A stretch of DNA of 64,000 nt from contig NC_090323.1 of assembly GCF_040869045.1 (NCBI RefSeq), positions 176,908,083 to 176,972,082 of the forward strand, in the 5' to 3' direction. The position numbers and the translations under genes were made by a program. Positions 1-10,884 of this stretch are shown piece by piece (within the stretch, counting starts at the first letter, position 1; every line of letters starts with the position of its first letter). The notes beneath the pieces are model-generated. The model was not told where the DNA came from and did no database searches. It saw nothing but the letters and a program-made list of their open reading frames with translations. This DNA comes from Eurosta solidaginis (taxonomy: Eukaryota; Arthropoda; Insecta; Diptera; Tephritidae).

Positions 1-1022
1 TTTGTACGCCCTCTGAATGGGAACAACTGTTCATCTACAGTCATATTTACTGTTGGCTTATAGAGTTGCTCCAATTGAGTATTTAGCATAGTCCAAAAGT
101 CACGAATGGGCGCAGCTTTGTCATTATCCTGGCGTGAAGCACGCGTTCTTTCAGCGTCAAATTTTATAAATGCAGTTATTGCTTAAAATCTTTGTATGGA
201 CATAGCGGCTCTATAGATTTGCAAAGAATCTGGTCTCCACTATTCTGAGCAGTGCTGCATATTTGCATGGTTCAGTCTTGCCGCTAGCAAAATTCCGATT
301 TAAGCGTACAGCTCACTTTCATCAACCATTTTCCATTGCTTTGGTTTTTAGGACTTTTTTCTGATTGAAATTTTCAATTACTTTTAAGACTTTGCTATTT
401 GTATGTCGCATAATAATAACTATAATTTCTTCAGTTATTATAGACTTGAATATTTCAAGTGGGCTTGAGGACAAAGAACTCTTCACAGTTCCACCAGCTT
501 CTCTCAATATATTGTGGCTGCGAACACGACCAGATGGTAGTGGAGTCTTACTCCATTTTGTTCCATCGGGAGGTACAAAAAAATGTGTTTGGTCGGAAAC
601 ACCAACATGTCCTTCGCGCTCATCGTCGTCATCCGAGTCTTCAGGATCGCTTTCCACTTCAAGCAGTTTTCATCCTACACATATGAAGCATACTCACCAC
701 ACAATAAATCTCCATCTCCATCAGAATCAAGGCCAGGTAATTCGTCGATGTCCAGCGGGGACAAAACCAAACCAAAAACCCATCTGTAATGTGACATGTT
801 CTACAAGACGCTCAAAATAATTTGTTCGCTGCTCCTCCGTCATACTAAATAACATGAAAAGTTTGTAATAAATAAATAAATAATAATAAAAAGAGAGATG
901 TTACCGGCTGAGCGTTGCTGCTCAGATGTACTCAAATTTTCCAACATTTTTGGTTCTACTTTTTCACAGAAAACAATAATAAAATAATGTTTTGACCACA
1001 ACTTAGCACACTGTGATGTCAA
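1..1022 (-). pseudogene. piggyBac-type transposase, decayed N-terminal and early catalytic part
   Basis: The best open stretch is 322-657 on the minus strand. It has an acidic run (SDDDDERE) followed by W-S-K-T-P-L-P-S-G-R and the S-P-L-E-I-F-K core typical of piggyBac-derived transposases. Below 322 the family signature continues in other frames: A-R-L-N-H-A-N, W-R-P-D-S-L, K-A-A-P-I-R-D-F-W-T-M-L, and at 1-40 V-D-E-Q-L-F-P-F-R-G-R, which holds the first catalytic Asp region. In-frame stops interrupt 1-321 and the 657-840 stretch. A GT...AG pair near 901-841 could be a 60-bp intron, but the joined frame hits a stop, so it is unproven. The later catalytic Asp residues and the C-terminal Cys-rich domain are outside the window. 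Confidence 0.8.
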
Positions 1023-1369
1023 CTGGCAGAATATTTTTTTGAAACAGTTACAATTTCTATTTGATTTAGCATTTTTGCGGTTTTTTTTTTCAAAGTGATG
1101 GCGAATAAAACAAACATTTTATTAATTGTTACACCCATTGTCTCATAGGTCTGGCTAGACTTATGGTGTACGGTTAAGTTATAAGTTTTTTAAATTCGTA
1201 ATAAAGTCGAAACTTACAAATATTTTTTAAATTTTTTATTTCATAATTATAGCTAATAGGTGCGCTGAGGATATCGTAAGATCTCAGGTGCGTAGCTTTT
1301 AAATTTCTATGTGAAAAATGCAGTTAAAATTCGTATAGGTCTGGCCAGACCTATGTGTACCCATAAGGG
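1..1369 (-). mobile_element. piggyBac-like DNA transposon, 5' part (runs off the left edge)
   Basis: Reading leftward, the element begins at 1369 with CCCTTATGGGTACACATAGG directly next to a TTAA (1370-1373), the target site of the piggyBac superfamily. A ~350-bp leader follows, then degraded piggyBac transposase coding sequence that continues to base 1. The other terminus lies outside the window. The leader holds two copies of a palindromic TAGGTCTGGC(C/T)AGAC motif (about 1147-1166 and 1336-1355), a possible subterminal protein-binding site (inference). Stops and frame changes show the copy is dead. Confidence 0.75.
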
Positions 1370-1373
1370 TTAA
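1336..1373. repeat. piggyBac-like terminal sequence and TTAA target site
   Basis: TTAA at 1370-1373 abuts the minus-strand terminus CCCTTATGGG. A perfect 20-bp palindrome, ATAGGTCTGGCCAGACCTAT, lies just inside at about 1335-1354. The second terminus is not in the window, so the inverted-repeat status is inferred from family knowledge. Confidence 0.6.
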
Positions 1374-2069
1374 CAGCTGTCGACTCAGCACATTTACACA
1401 TCACTGCCCACAGCACGTAAAAATGAAAAATTTTTATTTTTTTTTGTGGTCGATGTATTTTGAATTAAGTTTTAAAACTGCATTAAAATAAAATTTTTCA
1501 AGAAAGTGACTTAGCACATTTTTACATTAAGCTAACGATATAATGATTTTAAAGACGACGAACTGAGAGCATATTTCTAGAATGCCCGAAGTCTTTTTGG
1601 AGAAGGTACCGCTGCCCGGCAATTTCGGTTAGTTGATGTGCTTTACAAAGGCCGAAATTACCATAAGGCAAGTACAATGGACCGGGTAAGACAGAAGGAC
1701 AATAGGGTCTTGCGACGTCTATTATTGTGGAAAAGTTGTTAGTTTTGCTTTGATTTGAAACTTCGCTACCGGGAACGAGTATTCCACCGAGATTCGCATC
1801 AAGGTGATGTTTTTTACTATAAAGTTTATATGCACTTACGCACTAATAATTATATACGATACTAATATAATACGATGCGGACACCAAGGAGAAAAATTCT
1901 TTTTATGATAATCCAGAAAAAAAGCTAACGGTGACTGCCTCAGCGACTTAATCACCAAGGTGGACAAGTAAGCGGTTTTTGATACTAGGGTCGGACAAAT
2001 TTTCTTCCAGGATTTACAATCTCTCAACGGATAGAAGATGAGTTACTTCGACAAAGCTGAAAATATTGT
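1374..2069. other. unassigned spacer
   Basis: About 700 bp of A+T-rich sequence with no supported reading frame. It could include the decayed 5' part of the RTE LINE that becomes recognisable from about 2070, but I could not align it to endonuclease motifs with confidence. Confidence 0.4.
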
Positions 2070-2815
2070 CATTACTTGAAATTACTTGAATTTTTTGACT
2101 GATCGAAGAACAAGAAACTAAATCGGTCAGATCATGATCAACGGCAGGCATAGTTCTACGACTCTGCAATCCATAGCCCAATTGTGCTATCATTTCATAT
2201 GCGAATGGGCAATCACTTTCAGTTTTTGGAGAATAATGCTAAAGAACCACCACTTGTCGTTACGAGAAGAAAGAAGAAAGACACTTATCTGAAGGAAAAC
2301 AATTTCGAGGCAGAACAGTGCGAGTGCGAGGAGCTTTAGTTGCGGACTGATAGTAACAATTTCCAAAAACTCTATCAAAAAACTTGCGGAAGGCAGAAGG
2401 TTTCATGACCAGGACAGATGACTAATGTACACATTGTGTTTAAGTTGTGGGGAAATGCCCTCTTCTCATTACCAGCTAGCGACGTAGAAGCCAGAAAACC
2501 CATCTGGCACCCGATCTTGACAAAAAACCCATACCGGCACCCAACCATGACAAAGTGCGAAAGATAATATCAGAACTAAGGAATAATCAGGTGCCAGGTA
2601 ACGATGGACTACAAGGGGAGCTGCCCAATCAGGGAGACGAAAATTGGTAAAGAGTTTTTATCAACTGTTGTTCAAAATACGGTCGGAAAAGCGCATGCCT
2701 CAAAATTAAAATTTACGTTTCATTTGACCAATCTACAGAAAGGCGAACACGCAATCCCCTGCCAATTATAGCCTTCTTAAAATCAAGTGCAAGATTCTAT
2801 ACATAACGCCGTGGG
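2070..2815 (+). pseudogene. RTE-clade LINE fragment (endonuclease end and start of RT)
   Basis: Three separated motifs in plus-strand order match an RTE-type LINE protein. At about 2098-2160 there is D-R-R-T-R-N-(stop)-I-G-Q-I-M-I-N-G-R-H-S-S, the equivalent of the endonuclease block R-T-R-N-Q-I-D-H. At about 2550-2625 there is V-R-K-I-I-S-E-L-R-N-N-Q-V-P-G-N-D-G-L, the start of the reverse transcriptase where the family has LKNNKAPGADG. At about 2730-2800 a frame reads P-I-Y-R-K ... N-Y-S-L-L, like the family block PIYKKGD..NYRGISLL. Stops and frameshifts separate them. The catalytic YADD region is missing, so this is a truncated, dead copy. Confidence 0.65.
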
Positions 2816-2879
2816 AATGACTGAATGCCTGGTAATTTCAGATACTGAAGAAGACTCACGATAAGGGAATCGATAAGCT

Positions 2880-3191
2880 GTAATAGACCGCATAGACAAA
2901 CTCCGACTCGTGCGTACTGAGTTGGCCAAGAATATACAAAACGCTTTTGAGAAATCAGCTCAACGCTACAACCTCCGAAGTAGAGTAAAATCATTTAGTG
3001 TAGGTGAAAATGTATATCGGCGCAATTTCGTTCTGAGCGACAAAGCGAATAAGTTTAACGCCAAGTTAGCACCCGTTGTTGTTAAATCTACAGTTCTCGC
3101 CACAAAAGGAAACTCTATGTATCAATTGCAAGACATACATGGTAAGATAGGATGGTACCACGGAAAAGATATTAAGGAATGCAAGGGTTAA
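2880..3191 (+). pseudogene. Ty3/gypsy-type integrase C-terminal fragment
   Basis: The open frame at 2910-3191 encodes about 93 residues and extends upstream without a start codon to about 2880. It contains Y-N-L-R-S-R, then V-G-E-N-V-Y-R-R-N-F-V-L-S-D and N-A-K-L-A-P-V-V-V-K-S, and ends Y-H-G-K-D-I-K-E. This matches the C-terminal tail of Pol (integrase end) of insect Ty3/gypsy elements, in which a charged linker leads to an SH3-like barrel. The zinc-binding and DDE core domains are absent upstream, where RTE LINE sequence is found instead. It is therefore an isolated 3' fragment, unrelated to the intact element at 21261-27518. Confidence 0.65.
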
Positions 3192-6100
3192 AATACAATT
3201 TACCGCCAGATAATAACCTATAAAACAACTAAAAAAGGACAAATGTATATAAATATCGATCTCCATCCCTATTTAATTATCTCTGTTTCGCATCACGCCA
3301 CCTTTTTGACTTGTTTTTCCGTGCCTATAAAAGCTTCGGATTGAGACATAGCGGGGTCTTTTGCTGGATAAAGTTTGCCTTAAACGTATACTCGCGCGAT
3401 GATCCTAGTATCGGCGAAAAGTTAAAAATCGCTCAGATCTAAGTTCCACAAGTAAAGCGGAAAGTTAAATATTCGCTAATCCTTCTTAGAGAAAAATAAT
3501 TCGGGTTTTCGAAAATCTAAACGCGTAACCCGCAAATTAAAGCTATAATATTTAAAAGATCCATCAATGTTCGGATTGGTACTCACAATGACATGGATTG
3601 GGGCTACATCATCATCAACTTTACTATGGAAAACTCGCAGGCTTCATTGCAGTGACAAAATTTGGAGTGATAAAATAGTTGCATAAGTGTATTATATTTA
3701 AACCTTTGAAAAAAAAAAAAATAATTCTTTTTGTTTAAAGAAAAAAAAAGGTATATACATACATAAGTAAATGCAGTCAAGAGTCGTGAAAAATCGAGAA
3801 ATTCCAAGTTCCTCTTGACTTCCAGTATACAACTAGTTTTGTCGCGGTATAGTCGTAATAGTCTGACTAAAAATATTTTCGAGGTGAAAATCGAGAAAAA
3901 AAAACATATATAATAGAAAAATTTAAGTTAAACAAATTTCGGAATATAGTATCTTCAAAAAAGAAAGGAAAAAACCCGGAAACAATTTTTAACATAAAAA
4001 ATGTAAAAATTAAATCTTTCGAATAAAAGCAAAAATATACGAATATGTATACTTGCTTCTGGAATATAACTTAAAGACACAAGTATATACATACTTAATA
4101 TGAAAGAGAGAGAAAAATATAGTGTAGGTGACATAATTTTATTAAATTAAATGTGTGCGAAAGTTATCAATGAACTTCCTTTGAATTTAACAAAGAAAAT
4201 TATAATTTTTTTTTGAGTTTCATGGTCCATGAAAACTAAAGTAAAATTAGTATAATAATATAGTTTATTATAATTAAATGTTCAAGTTAGAAAAGGAGAG
4301 AGTGATATTTTTTTAAGTGATTGGAGAGGGAGAGTTTCCAATGTCTTATTGGCGTTCCAATAAGAATAAGAAAACAAAAATCTGATTGCAACTCGAAGCA
4401 ATGGCAATATCAAATTCTAATTAGAATATTTACATATGTGCTAAAGTACCATTTTACAGCAAAGCAGAAGCATCGTAGAAGGCCTTCATCGAGTTCCTGC
4501 AACATCAATGCACGTAAGTTTATAATAATATTGTTATATTTTCATACCATTTGGTTTCTTTGTTTTGCATATGTACATATAATTTTTTATTTAACTACCG
4601 TGTTAATGATCATTAAGTATGATCAGTGAATCGTGAGAGAACGAGAGAATCAACAAAACGAGTTGGTATTAGAAATGTCTTTAAATTATTTGAAATTAAG
4701 ATTTACTAATACTGAATTCGCAACATACTTCAAAACCGCGGAAATTTCAATCAAATAACTTATATTTGATTTGATATGATTCGTTTCTCTGTGTTAATAA
4801 TATTTCACCTGTTTAAATATCACACACTCTTTAGTAAGTTTGTAAGATTCCTTTTTGCATATAGTTTCGATTCCATGCCGTTCCTATAGGTGTTCAGACT
4901 TAAACATAATAGTAAAGATAGTACCTTTTTTTCTTTAGTACTAAATTTAGTATGAAATCAAATTCCGATCTTTTTCTTTTTGATTAGTCTTATTATTAAA
5001 TAAAACATGAGTTGTTAAGTTTGTAATAATGGTCTGAAATTCGTTATTGTTGTTGCTTTACTTTGGGACATCTCATTAACATCTGAGAAGTCATGGTTGG
5101 GTGGGTTAAGAGCGGTAAGTAATTGGTAGAAGAACCGCTAGGCATAAGACAAAGTGTTGTGTCGCTTTCTAAAAAGGTTAATCAACGATCATATTGAGTG
5201 ATGAGGTAAGAAATTCCTTAACCCTTACGTGTGCGTAAATTTTTTCTTGGTAGGCCTTGGGTTTGTCGTAACTGGTGGTTTGGTCGGTCGTTTGGTCAAC
5301 GAACCCACATAAGTGGCTGAAGCTCCGGGACAGCTAGACGCACACGGGCAGACGCCGATCATCTTCTTCGTGCCACCAGGTAAACTTGGTAAAACTGCGA
5401 AACAATTGTCAACCCAGAGTAAGTATGCTTGTCAAAGGTCCCATAACAAAGCACCACCATTATTTGTCTACATTAAAACAAGCTTTTACAGCACGATATG
5501 CGTTTGCTTGTATGTTGCTATGTCTGATTTCATCCTTAGGATCCATACATAGAAGTCAAAGTAATGTTAGATTAGAAAACAAACCGGTGTTGAGTGAAGT
5601 AGTGGTCGAGAGAAAAGTGCTCCAATATAATCATGGTCCTGTCCGTGATGTCGAGGACGAACCTCTTCCCATTTGAAAGCAGAGGAAGAGTGAGACGTCT
5701 CTCTACTGGGTTGGGAGAGGTGGGAGTAGGAAGACTTGATCTCCCTTGGTGCTTCCAATTGGCACCAGTTTTTGACGAAACACAGGCAGCTGGCGTACCG
5801 CTTTATGAAACAGCCAAATCGTATAGCGATGATGATGACATGAGAACAACAATAGCGGAAGACTTCAAGAGCATGATTTTTGTTTGTCTAGAGGGGACTT
5901 TGCGTCTCAATTGACTACTCATTTCAAAGAAGTACCTGAGCTAAAAAATTCATGTCAGCATACACTCGTTTACTTAACTTGGTGCTTGAAATTTAAATGA
6001 ATACTCCACTTTTTTAGACACCAGCCCCTCCATACAAAAAACGTCCACCGAGAACAACTCTATAAATGGATGTCATCATCGCTGTTATAATCATCACAAT

Positions 6101-6454
6101 TATCATTTTCGATTCTAATTACCACAAAGTATTATAAAAAAATAAAGCACAAAAAGTAATTACACAGACGTGGTGTATATTCAAAAGTTGTAGCCACTAC
6201 AATATACGAATATCTAATTTGGCAGGCAAATGTCCCTGCAGCCAAGCAGTTTGACTCAAACCATGATTGTTTTTGCGCTTTTTCTGTCGGTCATTGCTAC
6301 TAAGCCGACTTGGCTAGGGCGGACGACGAAAACTTTCATGCACCGCTGACAACGACGTCGTCCTTCACTAATTACACGCAAATGAATAATTCAGAACATG
6401 ACCGACTGAGATGAAAAGCAGTCAAAGGCAACCAAAAGGCAATGTGCGTACAAA
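3192..6454. other. gene-poor A+T-rich stretch, possible LTR remnant at its start
   Basis: Directly after the integrase fragment there is a TATAAAAG box at 3326-3333 followed by about 250 bp with moderate base composition. In this position it could be the fragment's 3' LTR, but no second copy exists in the window to prove it. From 3600 to 5050 the sequence is A+T-rich with poly(A) and poly(T) runs. From 5050 to 5930 it is GC-richer, with several short overlapping open frames and splice-donor-like sites (for example 5418, GTAAGTATG). I recognise no protein there. From 5930 to 6454 I see nothing. Confidence 0.35.
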
Positions 6455-9176
6455 TTTTTATACTCAGTTGAGCAGAGCTCACAGAGTATATTAAGTTAAC
6501 GGTTGGTTGTACATATATAAAGGAATCGAGATAGATATAGACTTCCATATATCAAAATAATCTGGATCGAAAAAAAATTTGATTGAGCCATGTCCGTCCG
6601 TCCGTCCGTCCGTTAACACGATAACTTGAGTAAATTTTGAGGTATCTTGATGAAATTTGGTATGTAGGTTCCTGAGCAATCATCTCAGATCGCTATTTAA
6701 AATGAACGATATCGGACTATAACCACGCCCACTTTTTCGATATCGAAAATTTCGAAAAACCGAAAAAGTGCGATAATTCATTACAAAAGACCGATAAAGC
6801 GATGAAGCTTGGTAGGTGAGTTGAGCTTATGACGCAGAATAGAAAATTAGTAAAATTTTGGCCATTGGGCGTGGCACCGCCCACTTTTAAATGAAGGTAA
6901 TTTAGAAGTTTTGCAAGCTGTAATTTGGCAGTCGTTAAAGATATCATGATGAAATTTGGCAGGAACATTACCCTTATTACTTTATGTCTGCTTAATAAAA
7001 ATTAGCAAAATCGGAGAACGACCACGCCCACTTTTTAAAAAAAAATTTTTTTAAATTCAAATTTTAAAAGAAAAGTTAATATCTTTACAGCATATAAGCA
7101 AGTTATGCCAACATTCAACTCCAGTAATGATGTGGTGCAACAAATTACAAAAATAAAAGAAAATTTCAAAATGGGCGTGGCTCCGCCCTTTTTCATTTAA
7201 TTTGTCTAGGATGCTTTTAATGCCATAATTCGAACAAAAATTAACCAATCCTTGTGAAATTTGGTAGAGGCTTGGCTCCTAGGACGATAACTGTTTTCTG
7301 TAAAAAGGGCGAAATCGGTTGAAGCCACGCCCAGTTTTTATACACAGTCCACCGTCTGTCCTTCCGCTCAGCCGTTAACACAATAATTTGAGCAAAAATC
7401 GATATATCTTTACTAAACTGAGCACACGTACTTACCTGAACTCACTTTATCTCGATATAAAAAATGGCCGAAATCCGACAATAACCACGCCCACTTTATC
7501 GATATCGAAAATTACGAAAAATAAAAAAATGCCATAATTCTATACCAAATACGAAAAAAGGGATGAAACATTGTAACTGGATTGGTTTATTGACGCAAAA
7601 TATAACTTTGGAAAAAACTTTGTAAAATGGGTGTGACACCTACCTTATTAAGTAGAAGAAAATGAAAAAGTTCTACAAGGCGAAATCAACAGCCCTTGGA
7701 ATCTTGGCAGGAATACTGTTAGTGGTATTCCATATATACATAAATTAGCAGTACCCGACAGATGATTTTCTGGGTCACCTGGTCCACATTTTGGTCGATT
7801 TCCCGAGAACGCCTTCACATATACATCTAAGGGCCACTCGCTTTTAAAACCCTCATTAATACCTTTAGTTTGATATCCATATCGTACAAACACATCCTAG
7901 AGTCACCCCTGGCCCACCCTAATGGCGATATCTCGAAAAGGCGTCCACCTATAGACCTAATGCCCACTCCCTATTAAAATGCTCAGTAACACCTTTCGTT
8001 TGATACCCATATCGTACAAACATTCTAGAGTCACCCCTGGCCCACCCTAATGGCGGTATCTCGAAAAGGCGTCCACCTATAGACCTAATGTCCACTCCCT
8101 CTTAAAATGCTCAGTAACACCTTTCGTTTGATACCCATATCGTACAAACATTCTAGAGTCACCCCTGGCCCACCCTAATGGCGATATCTCCAAAAGGCGT
8201 CCACCTATAGACCTAATGTCCACTCCCTCTTAAAATGCTCAGTAACACCTTTCGTTTCATACCCATATCGTACAAACATTCTAGAGTCACCCCTGGCCCA
8301 CCCTAATGGCGATATCTCGAAAAGGCGTCCACCTATAGACCTAATGCCCACTCTCTCTTGAAATGCTCAGTAACACCTTTCGTTTGATACCCATATCGTA
8401 CAAACATTCTAGAGTCACCCTTGGTCCACCTTTATGGCGATATCTCGAAAAGGCGTCCACCTATTGAACTAAGGATTACTCCCTTTTAAAATACTCATTA
8501 CCATCTTTCATTTGATACCCATATCATACAAACACATTCTAGAGTCACCCCTGGCCCACCCTAATGACGATATCTCGAAAAGGCGTCCGTCCACCTATAG
8601 ACCTAATTCCCACTCCCTCTTAAAACGCTCAGTAACACCTTTCATTTGATTCCCATATCGTACAAACACATTCTAGAGACACCCCTGGTCCACCTTTATG
8701 GCGATATCTCGAAACGGCGTCGACCTATGGAACTAAGGATCACTCCTTTTCAAAATACTCATTAACAGCTTTCATTTGATACCCATATCGTACAAACATA
8801 TTCTAGAGTCACCCCTGGTCCACCTTTATGGCGATATCTCGAAAAGTCGTCCACCGATAGACCTAAGGCCCACTCCTTCTTAAAATGCTCAGTAACACCT
8901 TTCATTTGATACCCATATCGTACAAACAAATTCTAGAGTCAGCCCTGGTCCACCTTTATGGCGATATCCCTAAATGGCGTCCATCAATAGAACTATGGCC
9001 TACTCTCTCTTAAAATACTCTTTAATACCTTCCACTTGATACACATGTCATACAACCACATTCCAGGGTTACCCTAGGTGCATTTTCCTACACGGTGATT
9101 TCCCTTATTTTGTCTCCATAGCTCTCAGCTGAGTATGTAATGTTCGGTTACACCCGAACTTAGCCTTTCTTACTTG
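6455..9176 (+). mobile_element. Family I Helentron-like non-autonomous element, copy A
   Basis: This 2.7-kb element starts with TTTTTATACTCAG at 6455 and ends with CCTTACTTG-type sequence at 9176. The 5' end can fold: ATACTC pairs with GAGTAT 24 nt later, with GAGC/GCTC inside. A near-complement of the first ~18 nt lies about 50 nt before the 3' end (GCTCTCAGCTGAGTAT). It is followed by a hairpin at 9142-9159 (GTTCGG ... CCGAAC) and then the terminus. A GTCC run occurs at 6594-6613. A 128-bp array fills 7860-9060. No protein is encoded; all short open frames inside are shadows. Asymmetric inverted repeats, a 3' hairpin, no clear target duplication and internal minisatellites fit Helentron-associated elements. 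The GTCC run also recalls dipteran mini-me repeats. The superfamily call is inference. Confidence 0.65.
7860..9060 (+). repeat. 128-bp tandem array inside copy A (about 9 units)
   Basis: The phrase AGAGTCACCCCTGG recurs at 7899, 8027, 8155, 8283 and 8411, exactly 128 bp apart. The later units (8540-9060) are more diverged and one carries a small insertion. Units in this copy share private variants (CCCACCCTAATGGCG, GACCTAATG) that are rare in the other copies, so the array has been homogenised locally. Confidence 0.9.
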
Positions 9177-9361
9177 TTGTATTGTGAATTTGTTTTTACT
9201 TAAACTTCTTATCGGTCGACGGCTTTTTCGCTTCGTAGCTCGTTGGAAAGCTATGGTGATTTTGAGTTTTGTCAATGACACTGAGTGAAGAATGCAAAGA
9301 TGAGTAATTTTACCGCAAAGTACGCAGTTCTAGTCGCACGGCCACACACTAGGTCTGTAAA
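9177..9361. other. short spacer
   Basis: Sequence between copy A and the satellite. I see no gene and no repeat. Confidence 0.5.
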
Positions 9362-10360
9362 AAAAACTGACATAAAATCGAATTACAATCACAAAATTTA
9401 AAAAATTGTGCAATCCTTTTAGATTTTTATCATATGTGATTGTACTTTTTATTCAATGCATGCAAATTCATTTTACAGTGAATGCTATGAATAAAATGAA
9501 ATCTTATATTATTTCTATGAAAGTGAATGCAATCACTTTGCTGATTACAAGCAAGTTGCCTTTAGATTGCAAAGTAGTGACAAAAAAGAAATCAAATTTC
9601 ATTACAATCTATATGCAGGGCGATCGCTGATTTTTAATCAGTTTTATTGTAGAATCAAAATTATGTTACAACATGTGATTTAACAATCATTAATTTTATA
9701 AAAATTGCAATTTACAATAATTTCTAGGTATGTGATTAAGTCAGTTTCTGCTAACAATCAAGTTGGTTTTAGTTTTTAAACTATACAATCACCAACAACC
9801 AATCAAATTTGATAGCAATCAAAGCAACATGGCAATCATTGATTTTCAATGAAAATTACAGTGTAATCAAAATTATGTTACAACAATTGAATGAACTGTC
9901 ATTGACTTTGGAAAAGTAAAAATCTACAAACATTACCTTTGATCTGATTTCAATCACTTTCCTTCTTACAATCAAATTGGTTTGCGAATAAGAACTTTAC
10001 AAGAACAAGAAAGCAAACAAGTATTATAACAATCAGATCAGCAAAATTATACAATTTAAGTTAATTATTAATGTTAAAACAATTAAAAATATGTTACAAT
10101 CGTTTGTAGAACAAACTTTTATTGTATAAATATTATAATCTACATTCATTACTTTGTATGTGTTTTCAATTAATTTTTGTCTCAGAATCAAGCTGATTTT
10201 ATATTTAAAATTTTATAATCACAAAAAGTTTATCAAACTATATTACAATCAAATCAGTGGGGAAGTCGTTGATTTTAAATAAAAGTTATTGTAAAAACAA
10301 AATTATGTTATAGTCGTTGGTTGAACAATCACTGCTTACTTTAGAAGATGGTACTCACCG
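9362..10360. repeat. A+T-rich satellite, period near 212-216 bp
   Basis: The phrase AATCAAAATTATGTTACAA or a close variant recurs at about 9653, 9865, 10079 and 10296. Other shared blocks per unit include AATCACTTT..., CAATCAAGTTG and TTGATTTTAAAT. Divergence between units is high and no gene is present. The same satellite reappears at 13710-14167 and 16271-16550, so family I copies B and C are insertions that split one larger array. Confidence 0.7.
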
Positions 10361-10884
10361 ATTTTATAGTGATGGGGCTGGATAGCCGGTTATGGTTCTT
10401 GCTGTTTCTGGGCAGAGTGTCCACAGGATTTGTTGCTACTTCTGGGCGAAGTGTTCACAGGAGTTGCTACAGATGGGCAGGTTGAGCGTTGCGGCCTTTC
10501 ACGAAGTAAGCAAACAAATATTATAGTCAACGAATTTGCAAGTTGAACTTAGGAGTTGCTACGAAAACCTCGCATCTGTCCTAGACTTATGACGGGCTTA
10601 TTGATTGCGAAAATGGTACGAATCTCTCTTAGCTGTTATCCCGGGTGATTGGAATAGCCGCAGAAGTAATTTTAATTGGACTCAATAATATTGGCAAGCG
10701 CAACCGAGTAGGGAAAAACACTTCTTCAATAATTGAACACGAGTAAATGTTATGATATAATGGTGTGGAATTTTAATCACTTCACAATTCGGTGAATTAC
10801 AAACTTCTATATCACGAAATACTTGATCTAAACAGATTGTAGGAAATTTACACTCCAAAATTGAGTAGTTAATTGTAATAATAA
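10361..10884. other. unassigned spacer with a short local duplication
   Basis: A non-satellite segment. It contains a degenerate local repeat (GGGCAGAGTGTCCACAGG and GGGCGAAGTGTTCACAGG near 10410-10465). No gene is recognised. Confidence 0.45.

Noticed and set aside
901..1022. Possible first exon and 60-bp intron of the piggyBac transposase
   Set aside because: GT and AG ends exist but the joined frame meets a stop at once; the copy is too damaged to model splicing.
4321..5914. Several 75-100-residue plus-strand frames
   Set aside because: They overlap one another, have no recognised domains and no consistent codon use. They could cover an untranslated exon, but nothing supports it.
7860..9060. 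Regular direct repeats that might suggest a CRISPR array
   Set aside because: The unit is 128 bp of continuous repeat with no unique spacers, and the sequence is eukaryotic.
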